Assembly: GCF_028583425.1 (NCBI RefSeq) | Contig: NC_072791.1 | Span: forward strand, 29,581,368-29,645,367 | Length of the DNA: 64,000 nucleotides | Direction: 5' to 3' | From: Eublepharis macularius | Lineage: Eukaryota > Chordata > Lepidosauria > Squamata > Eublepharidae | In this document: positions 1 to 12,965 of the stretch, piece by piece | Numbering within the stretch: position 1 is the stretch's first letter | Layout of the letters: the number at the start of each line of letters is the position of its first letter | Made by a program: the position numbers and the translations under genes | Notes under the pieces: model-generated | The model's input: the letters and a program-made list of their open reading frames with translations, nothing else | Databases searched by the model: none | Told to the model about the DNA's origin: nothing

Positions 1-1492
1 TGGGTGGGGGAGGCAAGAAAGTTGTGACAAACACTCCATTGTTGGATCTACTCAAAGTGCTTGAAGTAGCTGGCACTTGAAGTACTTACCTCAGTTAACA
101 AAATGAGCAAAATGTGAAGAGTGGGGTAAAAAGCTTATCTCACACCTGTAGATGAGTTCAAATTCCTGGCTTTTTTGGGCAGAGATGTCTGCTGAGGAAT
201 ATCCTGTCACATGCTTTGGAGCAGTGAGGGACATTGCTTCTTTTCGTGTAGGTGTATTTACTGCCATTTACTTCTGGATAAAATAAGTAGGAGGAGTGAA
301 TGTCTAGATGAAAATTTCCACTTTTATACATACTGTTCCACAGATGGCTTTGCCAATTACATCATTATGATGGGCTGTTTGGCCACATTAGATTGCCTGC
401 TGAAATAATTTTCTCTGGAGGATGCTGATGTTAAAATGCTTTGGGACGGAGCCAGCCAGCTTTTCTACTCAATCTCAATTCCTTCTTACCACAGCCTGTG
501 TTCTCTATAGCTTTTGTCCATGCAGGGCCCATGATCAATGGCAAACCCTTTTTGGTAGTTAAAGGGGACTGTCTTTCTCTTTTTTCCCCAGCAGACAATG
601 TGGCTGGACCCAGTAACTGAGATTTAGGGCCGCTTTGATAAAAATGTGCCTGAATGTGTCTGGGGCAACATATTTGTTTGGATGAACCAAAACACAAAAA
701 TACTAGTTTTCCCATGTGTTGAAAAAAATAGCATTTTTTCAGCTGTCCTGTTTTCAAGCTAGGTTTTTAAATACCTAACTTTTAAACCCTTTCCACGAAT
801 GCCAACTATTAAATAAAACTGCAATGTTTGGTGGAAATCACTTGCCTTTATTTTAACCTGAGAATCTCTTACTTCTGTTTTTTTGTTGTTTAAAAAGAAT
901 AACATGGGAAGATTTGTAACAAAGAAGAAAGACGTATATAAAGAAAACGAGAAGTCCAGTGCCCTTTGGACAACAAAATACTAGTAGGAAAGAATTCTGA
1001 ATACATCCATCATGGCATAGTTGCTGCTCCAGAAAAATGCAGGTTAAGGTATCATTACATCACAAGCACAGAAACACATTTGACAAACTGGAGAAGAGTC
1101 AAAGATAACTGAAGGCAAAATATCTGAAGTGCAGATGTGTCTTGAAGATAAAACTCAGAAGGTCTCAGCAAGCATTGATTGGAGCTCAGAAGACTGGATT
1201 AGAGTGCTGTTCTTTCTCTTATGGCGAGTTCATTAAAGAGAGCTTACTGGTGACCTGTGAAGAAGTCTATCCAGAGAAGAGCTCATCTTCACCAGCCAGA
1301 TCCCTTAAAAGCTGTTATAGTCTAACAAGTACATAATGCTGTTCTTAATTTTGGAAAGTAGATGCAGAAGGAATGAGCTCACTGGTTCTGTGGCTGTACA
1401 CACAGGCATCAAAGAGACTCTTAGATCAGTAGAATGCTCTTGGTGAGGTGGCCACATTAGGTGAGATTGGTGTTCATGTGCCCTTCAGTCAG
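1..1492. other. Unassigned intergenic DNA
   Basis: AT-rich sequence with no frame, splice pattern or repeat that I recognise. An AATAAA lies near 813 but nothing upstream looks like a terminal exon. Several short frames on both strands look like chance frames. Confidence 0.5.
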
Positions 1493-2045
1493 GAGCACTG
1501 GAACATCGTGGCTCAACTGGTACAGATCCTGAAGCCTTCAAGAATGCCACAGAGACCCTCAGTGCTACCACCACTACTTTGAGCCAGGTTATTCCCATTG
1601 TCATGTTTTGGGGCCAAAAGATGGTGGGCTTCCTTAGTGGGCATTCGTTGAGGTCAGAGGAGCTTCACCTCGTGGTGAAAGTGGAGGCCCTTGTGCACAG
1701 ATTGCAGGAAGAAATCGTGGAACAGCTGGTGTACGTGCTGGCCAGAGTCTGGAGTAAATGCTAACCACAATGTGCAACCTCAGGGTAAGAGGGAGCATAG
1801 CCCTTCGCTCTGCTTCTCTGAGCCACTGGAAACTGAAGCTAGTGGAGAGGGCACACCAGCAAAAGGGTTGTCAGGAAGAGGAGCAGGAAACACTCTTGCA
1901 CTCCCAGCAACAACTGCTCTACCAGCATCCTAGCAGAATCAGCTCTGCCAGCAGCATGGTGGCTGCTCCCGGACAGACTGCTGCAGTGCAGGCTAGGTGG
2001 CACAGAAATCAAGGAACGAAAAGCAAGCCTGTCAGAGGGAGCTAA
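1493..2045 (+). pseudogene. Decayed hAT-family (ZBED-like) transposase fragment
   Basis: Two or three overlapping short frames read in succession as the C-terminal half of a hAT transposase. From 1493 the peptide EHWNIVAQLVQILKP matches the usual hAT segment before the dimerisation region. After a frame change near 1537 come TTTTLSQVIPIV and, in the same frame to about 1755, HLVVKVEALVHRLQEEIVEQL. Another frame from about 1758 carries a Gln- and Ser-rich stretch ending near 2045. No N-terminal BED finger or catalytic DDE segment is visible, no terminal repeats were found, and the frames are broken, so this is a dead fragment. A domesticated ZBED gene is a less likely alternative. The family call rests on sequence feel only. 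Confidence 0.45.
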
Positions 2046-4213
2046 CAGTATAATCTACACAATTTATTACTAATAAAGTGCCAAGTGCTCCAAGTGCAAA
2101 TCTCTCTATATAAAGTTAATGATTTACAGAAATTCAATAAGTATACAGCAATAGTATAAACAATGCGTAGTAGAGATCAGAACTAACATACACCACTGGT
2201 TGAATACAGGTAAGTATATAATCCTTATGGAACTTATAGTCTAATGACTTTTCTCCATTTCCTTTATCAGATGGCGGAAGACCATTTCCTTGTGGGGTCT
2301 TCACAGCAAGTTCAAATTCTTCTTCTTCTAGTCAATGTCCAAACAGTTCAATAAAGCTTTTGATTCAAGCCAAATATGGGATGTGTGGTCTTTCAAAACT
2401 GGACAAAGCCTGATCGTTCAAAGATGGGCGGAGCCTGACGGGCGTGTGCCAGCATTATAATCTCGTTTCGTACTAATCACTTTTTCGAAGGCCCAATCAT
2501 TCAACAATCAATACAAAAGCATGTCAAATCAGTTTCCAGTGGGTGTGACATGCAACGGGGGGGAACTTGCTGATATTCAAAGTTTGGTGTTCAAATGGAT
2601 GCTTGTCACATTTCTCAGTTGGCAAAAATGTTGTCTACAAATGAAATTGCATGTGAGAGGACAGCACATATGCTTAGAGAAGCTGCAGCTGGCACTTGAG
2701 GAAATGGTTTGTCAGTACAGAAATTAAAAGGCTAATGCTGGACATGGATAGTTTCTACACGTTTCCCAAGGATGTTCATTAAGATCTTTGCTTTGATCTC
2801 AGCGCTCACCTCTCTAGAAGAATAAATGTACAGGTTGTCTGCTATGCAACTCTTTGGCTAAATTGGAATTCAAGAATTTGGAACAACATGCCTAAGTGGC
2901 CATCATCTGTTGCAAGCACGTATCTCTGTGAACAAGTAATTCGGCTTGTCGGAGCAGCTCTGGATGTTCTCTTTGTTATGCAGTGCAACTCGCCAAGTGT
3001 GAAATGAAGATTGGAAAGCTGTCTGCGTAAGTGGAACATGGTCCTGACTTCCGTGGTTTGGAGCAATGAACTATTAGTAAACAGACTTCTTAAATTGAAT
3101 GTAAGGTACGGGCATGCTGCTTAACTCTTTGCTACTCCCCCCCTCCATCCCCATCGCATTTAATATCAACAGAAATGTCATTTGTAAGAGTAGAATCTCT
3201 GTCAAATGTATAAAGTAATCTAAAACGAGAGATCTGCAGTGTTCACATATACTCTAGAAGGTTAAATAGCTGTCTTAGTTGGATTCCCCAACAGACTAAC
3301 ACACCTGAAACTATATTCTGAACTCTTCTAAGCTAATTGAATTCAGTGGGCTTAGAAGAATGTAACTCCACTTTGTATTGTACTATTGTTGTTATATAAG
3401 GTTGTGTAGAAAAGTCTCTCTGTTGCAGTAAATTCAGTGTTATTCCAGCTGTTACGGGACTCTTTGCCCTGCGTAGAGTGCTCCAGTCTTTCAGTGCATC
3501 CCAGAAACTCTGCAGCCTTGAAGTGCCCTCAGTTGTGTTCGTGCTGTGGGTCCATTGGGCTTGCAGAAAGAGCATTGGATGGAGGAAGCCGAGGCAGGCC
3601 TGTAAAAAGCAACAGCAGTTCCATGTGCAATATTCCTCCAACATTCCCAGTACTGTTGCCACGGAGGTAATGATCGTCCCAGTGTCATTATCCATCCATC
3701 AACAGTAAGAACAAGTCTGCAGTGTGATATTGTTCAGCAAACAGAGATCTGTTGCCGAACACTAAAAACTGCGACATTCCCAACTGTGGGTTGGAGCCAA
3801 CCAACTTTTCAGCTGGTGAAAAAGGAACGAGGGGTTCTACTTCGACTTCCAAAAAAACTGCTGGAGATCATGGGACTTGCATGAACAAAAGCTTTGTTTG
3901 ACAGGGGCTGTAGTAGGGAATGTAATTGGATGAGATCCAGTGAAGAAGCTGGCTGGATCCAACCTGATACTCTTCAAAACTTTTAACCAAAACTGTACGT
4001 TCTGAATATCCCCACATTAATAATAATTGCTTATTTTTGCTTTGTTTTTCAGATGAAGGGAGTTGCAAGTCCTTCCATTCCCATTACTGAAGATGATGTG
4101 CTACAAATGCAACCTGCCAGAAGTGGTGCTAAATTGCACAGTGATTACATGCTCCATTCCTGTGCACTCAAGATGAAATCTTTCAAAGCTACCAGGTTGC
4201 AATTCTTGTATTA
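2046..4213. other. Unassigned DNA with a short MITE-like remnant
   Basis: No gene recognised. A remnant of a short element recurring in this window (core TTCAGTGGGCTTAGAAG) lies near 3340-3370. A pyrimidine tract followed by CAG at about 4036-4052 looks acceptor-like, but the frame after it (4053-4322) runs into a SINE and has no partner donor, so it is not called as an exon. Confidence 0.4.
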
Positions 4214-4400
4214 CAGCGAACACATGAAGCTGCCTTCTGCAGAGTCACTGTTGGCCTCTCAAGGTCACTGTTGTCTACTTGAGTGGCCTGGGTCTCAGGC
4301 AGAGGCCTTTCAGTTCACCTGACACCTGATCTGTTTAATCTGGGGATTAAACTCTGGCAAAGCAGATGTTCTACCTCTGAGCCATGGACTGTCTCCCAGT
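4214..4400 (-). repeat. tRNA-headed SINE, type 2, antisense
   Basis: Read on the minus strand, this has a tRNA-like head (Ala-type promoter boxes, near 4330-4390) followed by the body shared with copies at 18230, 42085, 46205 and 49590. That body contains 'ctgcctgagac' and 'ggcagcttcatgtg'-like segments. It is an ordinary dispersed retroposon, somewhat diverged. Confidence 0.55.
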
Positions 4401-4559
4401 GTCTTCAGTGTTGTGGCATTAAACAATTTTACCATTTCAGAATTGATTGATTTTGTGTTTAGGTCATCCATTGTATATTAAAATACTTGCTAGCTGCTAA
4501 TTTCCCCTCTTTCTATATATGCATTTATTTCTAACACATGTTGTTGATCTTCTGTGATA

Positions 4560-4775
4560 TGTCACATTTTTATCCCACCCTTCCTTAAGGAAGTCAGGGT
4601 GATCTGTACGGTTCTCCTATTCTGTTTTATTCTCACTAGTTCTGTGAGGTAGGTTAGGCTGAGAAGAATGGGCCCACAGTCATCTAGTTAAGTTTTGGCT
4701 GAGTAGGGCTTGAATCCAGGTCCCCTCAATCCTTGTCTCACACTTTAGTGACCATAACACAATTGGCAACACTGG
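4560..4775 (-). repeat. tRNA-headed SINE, type 1, antisense
   Basis: The reverse complement matches the commonest SINE in the window: tRNA-like head with B box, 'tgaccttgggcc' body, 'cctcacaga' motif and a LINE-like tail. It is diverged but continuous. Confidence 0.6.
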
Positions 4776-7204
4776 GGAATCCCTTCTGGCCTTGATTCTG
4801 AGCATCAGTAACTGTGAAAGGAAATCAAATTGAGCATAACTATCACCCTGGTCTCTGTTCTCTAGTCAACATTTATAAAATTATAAGATTTATTTGCAAG
4901 CATCAGAACCTTGTCCTGGTACACTGTTGTGAAGGAACAAAAAAGATTGAGAATATCAAAGCAAAGTAGGGCTAGAAATTAGGTTCTTCAAATTATTAGT
5001 GGTGGTAGGATGGAGTGCCAGTACTCATACAGAAGGTGGTATCCGTTTCCAGCAGTTACTTCCGCGGGACTTGAGAGAGCCCCAAAATCAAGGTTAGAAG
5101 GGATCCCTCAGTGTAGCCAATGTGGCGTTGTGGCTCTTCAGAAAGCCAAAATTCAGTACTAGTGAGTACCATCACAAGAAAAAGCTCTGGGAATAACATT
5201 CCCATCTCCTGAAAGACAGAAGGCTCCTGTGCAGTGTAACTTGGGAGGGAGCCCCATTGAGCACAGCAGAACTTTCTTCTGAGTTGGAATGCAATAAGAT
5301 TGGGCTGTTTAATTGAAGAGGTGTTAAGTCTACGCTTCACTTGGTCCTAAGATGTCAGGGGGAGTTGTTGGCACAGGGGGCTGTGATTGCACAAATATAT
5401 CTGCTATATTTGTGTTATAAAAAGCAAAACACTGAATCCCCCACTCCACCCATTTGAAAAAGTCTTCAGTGTAAGGGCGCACCACACTTTGCAAAGCAAA
5501 CATGACCACTATGCATACATGTGTTTCCTGCACTCGGTTCATAGCATGTGCACAACATACATTTAAGCCCTCTCTATATGTGAATCAAGGTTCCCAGTTG
5601 CAATTTTGAAGGAAACTCAGTGTAACAATACTAAAATAATAATATTTGCATTTTCTGCATAAAGCAAGGTATAGCCCTAAAAACTAGGTTGCAGGAAGAA
5701 ACTTGCATAGTTGTGTTTTGTAAGAGATGGGGTTGCTTTTGTTTAGGACACACCCTCCTGAAAGGTGTGAGGTTCTTCATTTCTGGAGAGAAGGAATTAG
5801 GATTTTTTTCTCTCCCATGGGCAAAGGAAAAAGCTGAAAAGATAAGTTTGTAATCATACCATATGGTGGACCTGAAAGTAAAGATGACCAGGTCAGAAGA
5901 ATCTGCAACCAACATGTGATAAAATTTCAGAACTGGCACAGAACCTGTTGAATCCCAGTTAAATCTCTGCTGTCATTGGTGACCTAAATCTGCTGGTCAA
6001 ATACTGTACTCATGTAGTAGTTGCTTCTCCGTGTGATCTTAGGCTCGTTTTCTGAGACACAGGCCAAATTGGGCCGAATGGATTCGTTTAGGGTAGTAGC
6101 CCTAGCTTTGCTGAAATGGAGGGTGCAATGCTGCTAATTGTATGCCTTGGGGAGATGGACACAGTCTTTATTGAGAACTACTTTGAACAGTATTTGATCT
6201 TATAACAGTATTTTGGTCTTGTCCGTGGTCTGTTTTTACAGTCTGTTTTTATGCTGGATTTAATGTCTTTTAATGTGTTTATTATCGTCAGCTGCCTCAG
6301 GCAGGTTCCTGGAAAGGCAGCATTAAAAATTCTTACTATTTGATCAAACTATACCTAGATGTTGCATGTAGAACCGTTGATATAATAAGCAATGTGATGA
6401 AAGAGCAGGCACTCAAAAGATATGCCTGAGATTTAATTTCCCGTAGCTTTGGGCTTTATAGCTAATTCTTGTACATACTTGTGCAATCCCTGTTTAATCT
6501 GGCTGTGAATTGGTGCTGGATGTGATGAGCGCTTCACCAACCTACCAATGTAGTTTGGATTTAAATTCAATATTGTGACTTGCTTGCACGGCTTTACGAT
6601 TGCACATGTTGATTCCTGTGGTTTAAATCCCAATTGCCTGTCTTGTCCCATCATGTAGCAGTTTTGTGTATTGTACAGGCCCCACCAATGTTCAGTGAAT
6701 CTGTTATCTTCAGTTCTCTGGCTACTGTGACTTTGCAGCCAAGCCTTTTTTGTAATTCACCGTTGTTGCCATCTTCCTTCCTGAGTGCTGTGGAACATGC
6801 AGAGAACTTGGGGGGCAGAAGGATGTCTCTTTTCTCATAGTAAGTTCATGAGACATGCAGGACTCTAGCTCTCTCCGTGCTTGATGTGTGTATGAGGGGA
6901 TGGCTGCCACAGCTAACTGTAAGGTTGCCCATGGCAACCATATTTGAGGAATCCCCCCCCCCATAGAAAAGCATACAACAGGAATGCTGGGATTTGGTTC
7001 CATCCTTTTGGAAATCAGTAGCTTTTATTTTCTTCAGATACCATGGAATTGAAATTTTATCTAGCAAACAGTATTGTGCCTGCACCTGTTCCCTGCTAAT
7101 GGAAGCTCTGCTTACAGTCATTGAGGGGTACTATGCAAAGCCCAGCTGTGGAAGCCAATCAAGTTGCATGGGTGTAGATTACTGCATTCGAGTAGAAAAT
7201 GAGA
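4776..7204. other. Unassigned DNA with a LINE-tail-like remnant
   Basis: No coding exon seen. About 6200-6330 resembles the AT-rich 3' tail of an L2-type LINE ('gctgcctcaggcaggt', then a short A/T tail). The rest is not recognised. Confidence 0.4.
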
Positions 7205-7395
7205 GCCAGTGTAGCAGTTAGAGTACCACACTAGCTTCAGATTCCCATTCTGCCATAAAGCTTGTTGCATGACCTTGGGCCAGTTGTGCGCTCAGCCTAA
7301 ACCTACCTCACAGGGTTGTAGTGAGGATAAAATGGAGGAGAGAATGGTGCAAGCTGCTTTGGATCCCTGTGGAGGAGAAAGGTGAGGTTAAAATA
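7205..7395 (+). repeat. tRNA-headed SINE, type 1
   Basis: The head 'gccagtgtagcagttagag' is an A-box-like start. It is followed by 'gaccttgggccagttgtg', 'acctcacagggttgtagtg' and an A-rich end. Same family as the copies at 32925, 47035 and 61120. Confidence 0.65.
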
Positions 7396-7574
7396 AACAA
7401 ACACTAATTAGGGAAGGTGCTGTAGAAAGGCCAAGGAATAGTCCGTTGTTCCTCTCCTGAAATTGTGGTAGTGCCTTCCTACTTTGGATTGGATGCAGCA
7501 CAAAAGTTCTGCTTGCAGTAGAGTTGTCGTGTAGGCAGAAGCACAAGAAAAAGACCACAATAGCAGCTTGCATT

Positions 7575-8225
7575 AAGTGGAACTTACTGTGTCTCCACTT
7601 GTGTTTATATCCTACCTTTCTACGCTCATCAGGGCTACCAAGGCAGCTAAGAGGTTTAAAAGGTACACAGTAAAACACATATTAAAACCAAACAAAGAAC
7701 ATATCAAAATCAAGCTAAATTACACACAAAAACAAAAAGAATTGACACATCGGTCATGAAGGAGGGATCACTCAGAGAATGCCAGAAAAAAAGTCTTCAC
7801 CCACAGCCTTCTGGCAACTTATAAGAGGGTTTCTCTAGGGGGAGAGTTCCATAGTTTTGGTGCAGCTGCTGAGAAGGCCCTTTTCCAGGTTGCCACCAGC
7901 TTAATATCAGAAGGCAGGAAGACCCCAAACAGGCCCTCAGAACATGACTAGTGGTCCAGGTAGGTTTAAAGAAGGAGGCCATCCTTCAGCTCTGCTGGTC
8001 CTAAGCCTTACAGGGCTTTACAGGTCAATGCCAGCACCTTGATTTGTGGCTGGAAACAAGTTTGGAGCCAGAATACATGAGCCAAGAGTGGAATGATAAA
8101 GTCCCTGCAACTCACTTCAGTCAGTTTCCTGGCTGCAATATTCTGCACCAATTGAAGCTTCCAATCCTCTTTTCAAGAGCAGCCCCATGGAGAGTGAATT
8201 ATGGTAATCTAGAGAGAAGAAAGTG
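7575..8225 (+). repeat. Long interspersed repeat fragment, class uncertain
   Basis: A ~650-bp stretch with the look of a common reptile interspersed repeat. It contains 'gccaccagcttaatatcaga', 'cttacagggctttacaggtc' and 'ggctgcaatattctgcacca'. No ORF is maintained. It is probably the 3' untranslated part of a non-LTR retrotransposon, but I cannot place the clade. Confidence 0.45.
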
Positions 8226-8687
8226 CTAGGTGTTGCGCAAACGGAACTGCACTATGTTCATTTATGTTTCCTCACGCACGTTACTGGATCCAAGATGCTG
8301 TCTTCATCTTTCTGTAGCTTGGCTCATGTTTAATAGCCAAACTATGGTCTGGTCATTTGGTCCTAAGTCTCAGATTTGCATACTCCTTTTTGGAGATTCT
8401 CTCTGCCTTTTTTCCTAGCAAATCATTGGTGCATGCAAGGAAAACCAAAGCTACATATCCATGGTTTGCAATTCTGCTTTCTAGGCACCCTACAGTGTCA
8501 AATTCACATGTAGCAGCAATCTCTGGGTTAACAAAAAACAGAGAATCGCAGCATATAATGGCGGGGGGGCGGTTTGCTATAGCTGGCATCAGTGCAGAGC
8601 CAGCTAGTATCCATAAATACCCTGAACCATTGAAGATTATATGCTTCTGTAAGCACATTTCTTGGTATTTTTCGATGGTCTGTGGTG

Positions 8688-8975
8688 TAGAGAGGTAAGC
8701 TGCAGTGCTGCAGCCCAAGCTCTGCTCACAACCTGAGTTCGATCCTGGCAGAAGCCAGGTTCAGGTAGCCAGCTAAAGGTTGACTCAGCCTTCTATCCTT
8801 CCGAGGTTGGTAAAATGAGTACCCAGTTTCCTGGGGGTAAAGAGTAAATGAGTGGGGAAGGCAATGGCAAACCACCCCATAACAAAAAGTCTACCAAGAA
8901 AACATTGTGCTGCAACGTCCCCCTATGGGTCAGTATTGACTTGGTGCTTGCACAGGGGACTACCTTTACCTAGGT
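8688..8975 (+). repeat. tRNA-headed SINE, type 3
   Basis: The head contains a good B box (GAGTTCGATCC, about 8737-8747). The body includes 'aggttggtaaaatgagtacc' and 'ggcaatggcaaaccacccc', and ends in a pyrimidine/A-rich 'acctttaccta' tail. This is the best-preserved SINE of this type in the window. Confidence 0.65.
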
Positions 8976-11900
8976 GTGGCACATGTTTCCTCCACCAGGA
9001 GCTGCAGGCAAATTCATAGGTAGAAAATCACCCTATATTTATATGTTGTATTCTTATTTGCTTCACTGGGATTTTTAATTTTCTCATTGTCAAATGTTGG
9101 AGGTATACTTTTAAGACTTATTGTTTTCTTTTTATATACACATACCATCTCCCCATACTGAGCACAAAATAATACGTAGTTTGAACATTTAACCCCCTGC
9201 CCCCTCATGTTCCAAGTATGGATTCTTTTTTAACATTGTGTGGGTTTGTGCTAATTGTTATAGGTGATCTCTGATCCTAGCAAAAACCATGCAAACAGGC
9301 CTGGGCTAACAAAGCTTTGGAGGAAAAGCCTTGTTTTTTAAAAAAATCCTTGAAATGGCTTGCCTTTATTTTGGAGAGGTGCCCTGGTTCTAACTAAAGT
9401 CTATTTATGCCAAAGCAGCTCTTCTGTTTGCTGCCAGCCATTGTTTAGCAGTTCCTATGCATTCTCTTGGGCACACTTATCACAGGAAATTCATAAGGTG
9501 TGCCCATCCTAAAGAAATCTGCCCATGTTTTGCTAGTCTGGGCAACATCAAGAGAAGGTGTAAAATTTGCACCGGGAATTCGTTTGAGCTTGTTTTGGCC
9601 TTAAAGTGCAACCAGAAGTAAGGAAGAAGCTGACATCTGTTCAAAAGAACAGATCCTAAAGTGCAAGGGGATGCTCAGGAAGCATACATGCCTGTAACTG
9701 TACAACTGTACTCATAGTAGGATTCTTTTTTCCTTAAAGGATTGGCTTGAAGGAGAACCACTCAAGCAAAGCACTCTCTGATGTGTTCATCTTTCTTGGC
9801 AATCAACTCAGGTGGCACGCAACTTGGTACATAACTTGCCCATGAAAATGGATCAGTAAGTATTTGTCATATCTGTAGAACACAGTAAAGTGCTACCAAG
9901 AAGCATAAGTGCCGATCAGATAATCAAAACATCCCTTGTTATCAGACACTGTTTAAAGTTCCTTCTTGCACTAGATGTTCAGTGATCTTCTCATAAGGTA
10001 AAACAGGAGCCCAGCTCTTCTTAAAGATGAGCAAAACGTAGTCCCACCGAAGCTTTTATGAGTCAGAACTCACTTCATCAGAAGCATAGAGTGTACATCC
10101 TTTGACTTATAAGCCAAATGTAGTAAGTGTAAATAACTGCTAAGAATATAAACTTGGTGCATCTTATGATTAAATTCTGCTAGCCTTTCCCATGCCACTA
10201 GACTCTGGTTTTTATTTTGCTGTTACAGCCTTGCACGGCACCGTCGCATCTTTCAAAAGAACACTCATCTCAATCTGAAAGAGCCTTTTCTTAGCAGGAA
10301 AGAGCCATTCCTATCATTTCGCAGCCAGAATAAATGTAGCACAGCTACTCTTGCTCCCTTGCGATGTGTTGGGGGTGGGGACTTCATGCTAGCTGGCAGT
10401 TTAGTCTTTCATTTATGTGCCACGTTCGGTGTGTGGCTGTGTCACTATTTAAAGTCCTGACAGCTGCTCTACGAGATTAAGACTGGCTGATGTCAGATTC
10501 TTAAGGAAAAAAGGAGTGGAAGAGACCAGTGGGAAGTCAAGTCTTCGGGAGGGACCTAGGCCTGTGATGAGAGAGCACCTTGCATGTGTTCTGCCCTTAG
10601 CACCTACACTTAGAGGGAAGCAAGGCAATCAAAGCCTACTCTCTGCTTGGAACCATAAAGAGTTGCAGACAGTCAGGCTAGAGTAGATGGTACTATGTAG
10701 ACAGAGAAATCGAATGATTCTGGCAACTCAATAATGCTTTAATGCAACACCCATTCCTTAAGACACATGAGCTCAGCAGTTGTCAAAGTTTCCTTGACAA
10801 ATGCTGCCTCAATAGATGGTGTGGATTTTTTTTCCTTGGCCAGGCTCATGATGTCAAACTGGGCAGTGAGGTCCCCCCATTCCTGACTTTTAAAGGGGTC
10901 TTGAAAAGCCGAGAGACCCTACAATTGTGTAATACCTGTGGCTGGGAGGTCTGCTGAAGCAGCCTTTAAGAGATTTCTTTGCGTTGGCAGAGATTCCGTC
11001 AACAGCTGGGGTTAAGCCTACAAGCAGATGGCGTTTTAGCATGAATGGTTTATCTGTGCTAAACTAGTTGCGGTAGGATGTTTTGAAGCTATATTTGTAA
11101 TTTATTGTCACTTCATCTAAGCCTCTGGAACAGAGTAGGCCAACCCCCCCCCCCAAATTATTACATCTTCAAGCAATTTCGATGAAAGAGGTGTGTATCT
11201 TTACTCACAAAATCCTTTTCTTCTGTTTGATCCTACAATGGTGATATTAATAAACCTGGATGTTAAAATGCTTTTTGTTTGCAAAGGTATGGATATATTA
11301 TTTACTACACTGATGAACTGCAACATCTTTTCACTGTTAATTTATGTTTGTTTTGTAGCACCCCAAGAGTATCATGGGAATTGTTATAATCCTGAGAATT
11401 CAAGCCATCTCTTCCCACGAAAGTGTAATTCCCAGGACTATGTAGAAAGAAGGAATGGTTTATGACAATTCAAGGGCACATTACAATACAGATTAAAGTG
11501 ACATTCAACTATTTTTTTAAAAGTGTGAAGACATTTAAAATAGGATCTGTTTTGAAACATTGGATGTGTGAAAGATAACCCATAAACTTGCTTTGCCCTG
11601 ACAGTTCGTGATTCTCAGTATGCAGTTCCTGATTTATTCTCAGTTGATCGTTCTGAAATGGACAGTCGGACCAGTGAGTGCTTGAGCACAGTTGTCCACG
11701 TTTCACCACTGGTCAGACTGAAAGTAATTGTTCTAAAGTCTGTTTTAAGTGTTCACCACTGATGCAGAATGCACCATCCAAACTGTGCTGGATAATTGTC
11801 TCCAGAAAATAAATATTTCCATTTTTTTTGGTGTGCTGGTTTTGTGGGTTTATTTCAGTTTTTGTGTTTCTGCATCTGTAATGATTTTATTAGTTTTAGG

Positions 11901-12189
11901 TTTGGCAGGTAATAACGTCAGAGAAGCCATGATGGATCAGAGTGGTCCATCTTGTTGCTCAACCTTACTCGTTTAGTGACCAACTTATATTCTTAAGTAC
12001 TTCCTTTTGTTTGTGCTAAATATATTCCCCATTCACTTCATTTGGTGCCCATGAGTTATTGCATTATGGGGGAGAATAAAAGTTATTTCTACTCATTTTC
12101 TCTACCGCATACTTAATTTTATAAATTTGTACTGTATTTCCCTTTAGTAATTCCTTCTCTAATCTTTAAAATAAAAACTCCTTAGCCAT
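8976..12189. other. Unassigned DNA
   Basis: Apart from the ribozyme-family relic near 10.05 kb, nothing is recognised. Frames of 60-90 codons here show no domain or splice context. Confidence 0.4.
10029..10092 (-). repeat. Decayed HHR-family repeat fragment
   Basis: On the minus strand CTGATGA (10081 to 10075) is followed by a 6-bp hairpin stem and then AAAAGCTT. This is the layout of the copy at 55615-55654, but the CGAAA step has become TAAAA, so the catalytic G12 is lost. It is probably an old fragment of the same dispersed family. Confidence 0.45.
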
Positions 12190-12650
12190 TCCTTATAGGC
12201 AAGGTGCTCTAACCCTTGATCATGTTGGTTGCCCTTTTCTGAGCCTTTTCCAGTGCAACTATATCCTTTTGAAATATGGCAACCAGAACTATATGCAGTA
12301 TTTGAAATGTGGCCACATTATAGATCTGTGTAAGGGGATTATGAGTGAACTGGCTGTTTTCAGTTCTTTTCTTAATAACCCACAGCACGGAGTTCAGCTT
12401 TTTCACTGTCACCACACACCTGAGTTGAAATTTTCATTGAGCTAACCACTACAAGATCTCATTCCTCTCAGTCGCCATCAGTTTAGATCCTAACAGTGTA
12501 TATTTAAAGTTAAGGATTTTTTTTTGCCCCGGTGTACATTGCTTTACACTTACTTGTATTGAACCTTATTTGCTGTGCTGCTGCCTGCTCACTCTCTACT
12601 TGCTGTCATTTAATGAGTTTCTAATCTGCAAGATGACCTGCCCTCTTATT
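12190..12650 (-). repeat. CR1 LINE fragment, antisense
   Basis: The + strand carries the typical antisense CR1 3' region: 'gttggttgcccttttctgag', 'aaccagaactatatgcagta' and 'cacttacttgtattgaacc'. It continues at 13700-13915 after a block of later insertions. Confidence 0.6.
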
Positions 12651-12965
12651 CCATGGCTTGGGTGCAGACTAGCATTTTTGCAGGTGCAGGGACTTCCACC
12701 CATGGAGGTACCCCTGATTTGCTTGCCTTGTCCCTCCCATGGCATACCAAAACCCACCCCAGAAATGCTGTTCCCAATAGAAGAGAGGCTCCCCAGGAAG
12801 AGGAGGGGTCATTTGGGGCTGCCATGGGAAGAGGGAGGCAGGAAAATCATGCTCTATAGGTGAAAGTTCCTGTGCCCGTGGAAACATCTAGTCTGAACTA
12901 ATCTCATGGCTGCCTGTCCCTGGGCCTTTGGGCATGGATTTCATTGAAAGTTTTTTGGAAATCCA

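Noticed and set aside
4053..4322. 89-codon frame preceded by an acceptor-like tract
   Set aside because: It runs into an antisense SINE, has no matching donor and no recognised protein similarity.
8688..8800. tRNA gene from A/B box-like motifs
   Set aside because: The sequence does not fold as a complete cloverleaf and continues into a SINE body; the same holds for the other SINE heads.
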